From an uncultured Burkholderiales bacterium (GTDB taxonomy: Bacteria; Pseudomonadota; Gammaproteobacteria; Burkholderiales; Burkholderiaceae_C), in NCBI GenBank assembly GCA_903850735.1, contig CAINMN010000002.1, positions 1 through 38,577 on the forward strand: a stretch of 38,577 nucleotides of DNA, written 5' to 3'. The translations under genes and the position numbers were made by a program. The notes under the pieces are model-generated. The model was not told the origin of the DNA, searched no databases, and saw only the letters and a program-made list of their open reading frames with translations. Positions 32,514 through 38,577 of the stretch are shown in pieces (positions within the stretch are counted from its first letter, which is position 1; the number at the start of each line of letters is the position of its first letter).

Positions 32514-34560
32514 GCCGGCGCAAGCCCTCCAGCAAAGCAGGCTCGGAAGAAGCGCGCGCCATCGGTGGCAAGGCATCCATCAAGCGGCGACCGTAGCCGG
32601 TGGTGATCAGGCGGTTGTCACAGACCACCAACACCCCTTTGTCGGTTTCACGGCGAATGAGCCGTCCCGCCCCTTGCTTCAAGGCCACCACAGCTTCCGG
32701 TAAAAAATAATGGTTGAAGGGGCTGCGCCCCTGGGCTTCCAATCGTTTGCCACGCGCCTCCACCATCGGGTCGTTGGGGGGCGGGAAAGGCAGCTTGTCA
32801 ATGATGACGGCCTGCAGGGCTTCGCCCGGCACGTCAAATCCCTCCCAAAACGTGGCCGACGCCACCAGCACGCACCCGCGCTGGCTGTCGGCGTCGCCTG
32901 ACCGAAAGCGCTCCATCAACTCGCGCTTGGAGCCCTCGCCTTGGACCAGCACTTCCAGCCCAGGCGCGTCGGCCAACTGTTGACGCAAGGTCTCGCCAAT
33001 CTGGCGCAAGGCGCGCAAGGTGGTGGTCAGCACCAGGGTGCGGCCACCGAGGGCACGCACGATTTTTTCGGCCAAGGCAGCCACCTGCGGCGTGTGTTGC
33101 GGGTCGTTGGGGCGCACCACCTCGCGCGGCACGAACAGCACGGCTTGCTTGGCGTAGTTGAAAGGGCTTTGCACCTTGAGCACACGCGCATCGCTCAAGC
33201 CGCAGGGCTCGGTGAACCAACGCAGCGTGGCGTCGTCGCCCAGGGTGGCGGAGGTGAAAATCCAGCTGCGCGGACGTGCTGGCGCATCACGCCAGGGTGC
33301 GGCATCGTCTGCATCGGAGTCTTGGGTGTCCTGCGGGCTGGCCTCAGCCGCAGGCGCTGCCAGCATGCGCGTGCGCACGGTTTCGGCGATGTCCAGTGGG
33401 GCTTGCATCAGCCTGGCCCAGTGCCCCAGATCCACCCAGCGCACCGAACCCAGGGGGGGCGGCTCGCGAAAGGCCGCGAGTTGCGACAACATGTCTTGCA
33501 CACGCTCTGACAGGCGCGCAAAGTCTGGCGCCACCTCCAGCGCCCCCTCCAGCGCGTCCAACAACTGTTGACACACACCTTGCAAGGTGTCCAGCATGGC
33601 ATCCCAGTCGGCCTCGCTCAAGCCTTCCGGGGCTTGCGTCGTCCAGGCCAGTTTGCCGCCCTTGTCACCGCCACCGAGCAGCAAGCGCAAGTCGCGCGCG
33701 GCCAACTCCAGTTGCGCACTCAGGCCTTGCCAATCGGCTTGACCACGCGCCAGGCTGAGGCCCGCCACCAGCAGGTCGCGCGACAAATCGATGAGCTGCG
33801 AAGAGCTGAGTTGTCGCCCTAAAAACTGCACGCCGGTTTCATTCAGCTGATGCGCTTCATCGAAGATGGCCACGCGCACCGAAGGCAGCAACTCGGCCAT
33901 GCCCGACTCGCGCACCGCCAGGTCGGCAAAAAACAAATGGTGGTTGATCACCACCACATCGGCGGCCAGGGCTTCACGCCGGGCGGCCATGACATGGCAG
34001 GTTTTGTGGTGCTCGCATTCGCTGCCCAGGCAGTTGTCGCGGTTCGAAGTGATCCAGGGCAACAAGGACGAGCGTTCATCCAGGCCTGGCATTTCCGCCA
34101 GGTCTCCCGTGCGCGTGGCTTGGGCCCAAGTCTCCACCTTGGCCAGCAGGTGCACGCTTTGTCGATCGGGCAGCAAGGCCTCATTGCGTGCCAGAGCCAA
34201 CCGGTAGGTGCAAAGGTAATTGCCGCGGCCCTTGAGCAAGGCCATGCGGACAGGCAGGTTCAGCGCTTGGGCCAAGCCAGGCAAATCGCGTGAGAACAAT
34301 TGGTCTTGCAAGGCCTTGGTGGCGGTGGAAATCAGCACACGCTCGCCACTAAGCAAGGCCGGCACCAAGTAAGCAAAGGTTTTGCCCACACCCGTACCGG
34401 CTTCCACCACCAGCGCGCCGCCTTGATCCAGGGTTTCGGCCACGGCCTGCGCCATCTCGGTTTGGCCCGCGCGCGGCTGAAAGTGAGGGTCCCAGCGCGA
34501 CAAGGGCCCTTCGGGGGTGAAGGCGGCCATGACCAGCGAAGTAAGCGGCTCAGTCGACAT
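32479..34560 (-). CDS. DinG/YoaA-like ATP-dependent DNA helicase
   Basis: Walker A VVEAGTGVGKTFAYLVPAL, DEAH box AIFDEAHQLNETG, Fe-S Cys cluster (CLGSECEHHKTCHVMAARREALAADVVVINHHLFFAD), QGAGRLIRRETDKGVLVVCDNR. Confidence 0.94.
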   Translation of the reverse strand: MSTEPLTSLVMAAFTPEGPLSRWDPHFQPRAGQTEMAQAVAETLDQGGALVVEAGTGVGKTFAYLVPALLSGERVLISTATKALQDQLFSRDLPGLAQALNLPVRMALLKGRGNYLCTYRLALARNEALLPDRQSVHLLAKVETWAQATRTGDLAEMPGLDERSSLLPWITSNRDNCLGSECEHHKTCHVMAARREALAADVVVINHHLFFADLAVRESGMAELLPSVRVAIFDEAHQLNETGVQFLGRQLSSSQLIDLSRDLLVAGLSLARGQADWQGLSAQLELAARDLRLLLGGGDKGGKLAWTTQAPEGLSEADWDAMLDTLQGVCQQLLDALEGALEVAPDFARLSERVQDMLSQLAAFREPPPLGSVRWVDLGHWARLMQAPLDIAETVRTRMLAAPAAEASPQDTQDSDADDAAPWRDAPARPRSWIFTSATLGDDATLRWFTEPCGLSDARVLKVQSPFNYAKQAVLFVPREVVRPNDPQHTPQVAALAEKIVRALGGRTLVLTTTLRALRQIGETLRQQLADAPGLEVLVQGEGSKRELMERFRSGDADSQRGCVLVASATFWEGFDVPGEALQAVIIDKLPFPPPNDPMVEARGKRLEAQGRSPFNHYFLPEAVVALKQGAGRLIRRETDKGVLVVCDNRLITTGYGRRLMDALPPMARASSEPALLEGLRRLTKASTTDPSS

Positions 34561-34565
34561 GGTGC

Positions 34566-34769
34566 TCAGGCCGGCTCGGCGGGATCGAGCAGGTTTTCCA
34601 ATCGGGTGATGTGGTCGCGCAGCGCCAATTTTTTCTTTTTCAAACGGCGCAGCATGAGCTCGTCGACGGGCTGTTCTTGTGCCAGGCGATCCACCGCCGC
34701 ATCAAGGTCGGCATGCTCCATGCGCAGCTCGATCAGCTCGCGCTCAGGCGAACGAAGGTTGTCCGTCAT
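34566..34769 (-). CDS. YdcH/DUF465 family small protein
   Basis: 67 aa: LIELRMEHADLDAAVDRLAQEQPVDELMLRRLKKKKLALRDHITRLE, the typical DUF465 pattern. Confidence 0.9.
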   Translation of the reverse strand: MTDNLRSPERELIELRMEHADLDAAVDRLAQEQPVDELMLRRLKKKKLALRDHITRLENLLDPAEPA

Positions 34770-35386
34770 GGTTTGTCCGATGCAGGCACTTGGTTGGGAA
34801 TCGGCAAGGGTGCCGCCAATGGCTTTTGTCGCTCTTGGCGACGCTGCTCAGTGGCCGCGCGGTGCGCCTGCGCATCTTGCAACTTGCGTGCATGGTCTTG
34901 CTCCGCCGCGCGCAGCTCAGCCGCCGAGCGCCGCGCGACATCGCGTGGCGGTGATTCGACCGTTCCTTTGTCTGCACGCTCGGCATGTGCCTGTTGTTTG
35001 TCACGGTTTTTTTGCTCCGCCTGTTGCTGCCGCTCGATGGCCTGTGCCCGACGCTGGGCCTCTTCTTGCTGGGCTTGGGGCGACAAACGCTCTGCCACGC
35101 GCGCTTGCTGTGCTTGCGCCTTGTCGGCCCGCTCAGCGGCATCCAGGGCTTGCTCGCGCTCGCGCAGGGGCTTGAGGCCCTCGCGCTGGACCTTCAAGGC
35201 CTCTTGTTTGCAATCGTTGACGGCAAACCGCTGGTAGCAGTTCTGAATGTCTTGTGCGTAACGGCTCTCAAGGGCTTGGCGTTGACGCTGGAGTTGCTCA
35301 CGCTCCGACGCCGGCTGGGCCAGCGCCAAGCCGGCCGCGCCACACAGCCAGGCCAGGCTCCAAAGCATGGCACAGCGGTGGCTCAT
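34766..35386 (-). CDS. uncharacterised secreted coiled-coil protein
   Basis: Signal peptide (MLWSLAWLCGAAGLALAQP), then QNCYQRFAVNDCKQEAL and a long Q/R/E/A-rich heptad-like region. ATGA overlaps with both neighbours. Confidence 0.8.
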   Translation of the reverse strand: MSHRCAMLWSLAWLCGAAGLALAQPASEREQLQRQRQALESRYAQDIQNCYQRFAVNDCKQEALKVQREGLKPLREREQALDAAERADKAQAQQARVAERLSPQAQQEEAQRRAQAIERQQQAEQKNRDKQQAHAERADKGTVESPPRDVARRSAAELRAAEQDHARKLQDAQAHRAATEQRRQERQKPLAAPLPIPNQVPASDKP

Positions 35387-36480
35387 GTCAGCCCCGTGTC
35401 GACGGTGCGTCGCTCCAAGGCCAGGAATTCAGCCGACTGCATTTCCTTCAAGCGCGAGATGGTGCGCGGAAACTCATGCGACAAAGGCCCTTCGGTGTAC
35501 AACTGCTCGGGTGCCACCTCGGCCGACAGCATCAGCTTGACGCGGCGGTCGTACAGCACATCGATGAGCCAGGTGAAGCGCCGGGCCTCTGAAGCCATGT
35601 GCACTGGCATGTGCGGCACGTCGCTGAGCAACACCGTGTGAAACTGTGTGGCAATCTCCAGGTAGTCGTTTTGCGAGCGGGGGCCGCCACAGAGGGCTTT
35701 GAAATCAAACCAGACCAAGCCGCCGGCCTTGCGACGCGCACGGATTTCACGCGCCTCGATGTGCAACACCGGGTCTTCATCGTGGGTTTCCGCCAGGCGA
35801 TTGAATGCATCGGTCATGGCGGCATCGGCTTGCGCGCCCCAGGGCGTGTGGTACAGGTCCACCTGCTCCAGGGTGCGGCGCCGGTAATCGGTGCCGTTGT
35901 CCACGTTGACGACTTCCAGCTTTTGGTTCAGCAAGGCAATGGCCGGCAGAATACGGTCACGGTGCAGGCCACCGGGGTAGAGGTCATCGGGGCGAAAGTT
36001 GGAGGTGGTGACAAAGCCAACGCCGTTGGCAAACAAGGCATCGAGCAAGCGATGCAAGATCATGGCGTCGGTGATGTCGGCCACATGGAATTCATCAAAG
36101 CAAATCAGCTTGTAGCGCTTGGCGATGCGCTGTCCCAGCACATCCAAGGGATTGACCGTGCCTTGCATGTCGCGAAGCTCGCGGTGAACCTCGCGCATGA
36201 ACTCGTGGAAATGCAGGCGGGTTTTGCGCTGAATCGGCACGGCACCATAAAAGCAATCCATGAGGAAGCTCTTGCCGCGGCCTACGCCGCCATACATGTA
36301 GACGCCCCGTGGAATTTCGGGGCGGTTGATCAATTTCTTCAGGGGGTTAGAGCGACGCGCCTTGTAGGCCGCCCATTCCTGGGCGCAACGCTCCAAGGCG
36401 TCCACCGCCCGGAGTTGGGCGGGGTCGCTTTGGAAGCCTCGGGTTTGAAGTTCTTGCTCGTAAGCGTGTCGTACGGACAT
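35383..36480 (-). CDS. zapE: cell division protein ZapE (AFG1-family ATPase)
   Basis: Walker A YMYGGVGRGKSFLMDCFY, LHFHEFMREVH, LICFDEFHVADITDAMILHRLLDALFANGVGFVTTSNF. Confidence 0.95.
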   Translation of the reverse strand: MSVRHAYEQELQTRGFQSDPAQLRAVDALERCAQEWAAYKARRSNPLKKLINRPEIPRGVYMYGGVGRGKSFLMDCFYGAVPIQRKTRLHFHEFMREVHRELRDMQGTVNPLDVLGQRIAKRYKLICFDEFHVADITDAMILHRLLDALFANGVGFVTTSNFRPDDLYPGGLHRDRILPAIALLNQKLEVVNVDNGTDYRRRTLEQVDLYHTPWGAQADAAMTDAFNRLAETHDEDPVLHIEAREIRARRKAGGLVWFDFKALCGGPRSQNDYLEIATQFHTVLLSDVPHMPVHMASEARRFTWLIDVLYDRRVKLMLSAEVAPEQLYTEGPLSHEFPRTISRLKEMQSAEFLALERRTVDTGLT

Positions 36481-36495
36481 GCCCGAATGCTAACC

Positions 36496-37924
36496 TCAGA
36501 AGTTAAGGGTGCGCTTGTCTACGGCTAATGCGGCCTCTTTGGTCGCTTCGCTGAGGGACGGGTGGGCATGGCAAATGCGCGCAATGTCTTCCGCGCTGGC
36601 CTTGAACTCCATGGCCACCACAGCCTCGGCAATCAACTCGCTGGCCATGGGGCCCACAATGTGCACGCCCAGGATTTCGTCGGTGGCGGCATCGGCCAGG
36701 AACTTGACCATGCCGGTGGTGTCACCCAGGGCACGTGCGCGGCCATTGGCCAGGAACGGGAAGGTGCCCGCCTTGTAGGCCACGCCATCGGCCTTGAGTT
36801 GCTGCTCGGTGCGACCGACCCAGGCAATCTCAGGGCTGGTGTAAATGACCCAGGGGATGGTGTTGAAGTTCACATGACCATGTTGTCCGGCAATGCGCTC
36901 AGCAACGGCCACGCCCTCTTCTTCTGCCTTGTGTGCCAGCATCGGGCCCCGCACCACATCGCCCACCGCCCACACATTGGGCAGGTTGGTTTTGCAGTCG
37001 CCATCGACCACGATGGCACCGCGCTCATCCAGCTGCAGGCCCACGGCTTCAGGGTTCAAGCCCGTGGTGTTGGGAACGCGACCGATGGAGACGATCAACT
37101 TGTCCACATCCAGGCTTTGGGCTTCGCCCTTGGCGTTGGTATAGGCCACCGACACGCCTTTTTTGCCGTTCTTGATGTCGCCCACTTTCACGCCGAGTTC
37201 GATCTTCAGACCTTGCTTGTCAAAGGCCTTCTTGGCCTCTTTGGCAATTTGCTCGTCGACCGCGCCCAGGAAAGTCGGCAGGCCTTCCAGGATGGTGACT
37301 TCCGCGCCCAGACGGCGCCAGACCGAGCCCATCTCCAGGCCAATCACGCCCGAGCCAATCAGCGCCAGCTTCTTGGGCACATCGCCCAAGCGCAAGGCAC
37401 CGTCATTGGACAGCACATTCACTTCATCAAAGGGCACGCCAGGCAAAGCGCGTGCGCTCGAACCCGTGGCCACAATGATGTGCTTGCCCGTCAATGACTC
37501 TTCTGCCTTGCCTGCAACCTTGACTTCGTAGCCCCCTTCAGCGGCTTTCACAAACGAGCCCCCGGCCGTGGAAGAAGCTGACCTTGTTCTTCTTGAACAG
37601 GTACAGGATGCCATCGTTGTTTTGCTTGACCACCAAGTCCTTGCGCGCCACCATTTTGGCCACGTCAATGCTCACGCCCTTGACGTCAATGCCATGCTCG
37701 GCAAAGTGGTGGTTGGCTTGATCGAAATGCTCGGACGATTGCAACAGCGCCTTCGAGGGAATGCAACCGACGTTGGTACAGGTGCCACCGGGCGCAGGGC
37801 CGCCCGCCGCATTTTTCCACTCATCGATACAGGCGGTGTTGAAGCCCAATTGCGCCGCGCGGATCGCGGCAATGTAGCCACCGGGGCCGCCCCCGATGAC
37901 GATCACGTCAAATTGTTTGCTCAT
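36496..37924 (-). pseudogene. lpdA: dihydrolipoyl dehydrogenase, interrupted by a 1-nt frameshift (real or sequencing error)
   Basis: N-terminal ORF 37538-37924 ([29 protein letters not shown]) and C-terminal ORF 36496-37668 ([36 protein letters not shown]) join as ...[15 protein letters not shown]... if one C is removed from the C5 run at 37559-37563. The repaired product is about 475 aa. Confidence 0.93.
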
Positions 37925-37934
37925 GGTGTGCCCA

Positions 37935-38577
37935 TCAAATGTCGAACAACAGGCGAGCCGGATCTTCCAGCGCCTCTTTCATGGCCACCAAGCCCAGCAC
38001 AGCCTCGCGACCGTCGATGATGCGGTGGTCGTAGCTCATCGCCAGGTAGTTGATGGGGCGCACCACCACTTGGCCGTTTTCCACCACGGCACGGTCCTTG
38101 GTGGCGTGCACGCCCAGTATGGCCGATTGCGGCGGGTTGATGATGGGGGTGGACAGCATGGAGCCAAACACGCCACCGTTGGAGATGGAGAAGGTGCCAC
38201 CGGTCATTTCTTCAATGCCCAGCTTGCCGTCGCGCGCTTTCACGCCGAACTCGGCAATTTTCTTTTCGATGTCGGCAAAGCTCATCTGGTCGGCATTGCG
38301 CAAAATCGGCACCACCAAGCCACGGGGCGAGCCCACGGCAATGCCAATGTCGAAGTAGCCGTGGTAGACGATGTCGTTGCCATCGACCGAGGCGTTCAGC
38401 ACGGGGTACTTCTTCAGGGCATGCACGGCGGCCTTGACGAAGAAGCTCATGAAGCCAATCTTCACGCCATGCTCTTTCTCAAACTTGTCCTGGAAGCGCT
38501 TGCGCATTTCCATCACAGGCGCCATGTTGACCTCGTTGAAGGTGGTCAGGATGGCATTGGTCGATTGAGATTGCAGC
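37935..38577 (-). CDS. odhB: dihydrolipoyllysine-residue succinyltransferase, 2-oxoglutarate dehydrogenase E2 (5' end truncated by window)
   Basis: E2 catalytic domain [97 protein letters not shown]. Confidence 0.94.
   Translation of the reverse strand, partial: LQSQSTNAILTTFNEVNMAPVMEMRKRFQDKFEKEHGVKIGFMSFFVKAAVHALKKYPVLNASVDGNDIVYHGYFDIGIAVGSPRGLVVPILRNADQMSFADIEKKIAEFGVKARDGKLGIEEMTGGTFSISNGGVFGSMLSTPIINPPQSAILGVHATKDRAVVENGQVVVRPINYLAMSYDHRIIDGREAVLGLVAMKEALEDPARLLFDI

Overview
This 38.6-kb window is a gene-dense, high-GC chromosomal segment that looks like core genome from a betaproteobacterium. A Burkholderiales/Comamonadaceae-like origin is inferred from gene order and protein sequence. 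I see about 38 protein-coding genes and found no rRNA, tRNA, CRISPR array, prophage or transposase. The main blocks are: (1) a YgiQ radical SAM protein; (2) a beta-oxidation locus (acyl-CoA dehydrogenase divergent from thiolase, FadB/J-like protein and SDR) ending in a split chromate transporter; (3) rlmB, a LolD/YbbA-like ATPase, a TesA-like esterase and mnmH; (4) metC, a phosphoribosyltransferase, purA, hisZ, a DUF2065 protein, hflC, hflK, hflX, hfq, der, bamB, yfgM-like, hisS, ispG, a RodZ-like gene, rlmN, ndk, rluB and scpB, all on the minus strand; (5) rluD divergent from bamD; (6) a minus-strand run odhB(sucB)-lpdA-zapE-coiled-coil protein-ydcH-dinG-like. I found no convincing undescribed multi-gene system. 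The items most worth a second look are a single-base frameshift in lpdA at a C5 run, an uncharacterised secreted coiled-coil gene stop/start-coupled to zapE and ydcH, a near-palindrome in the divergent beta-oxidation promoter region, a missing pilF/pilW at the rlmN-rodZ junction, a G10 homopolymer, and an orphan YbbA-type ATPase without its permease.
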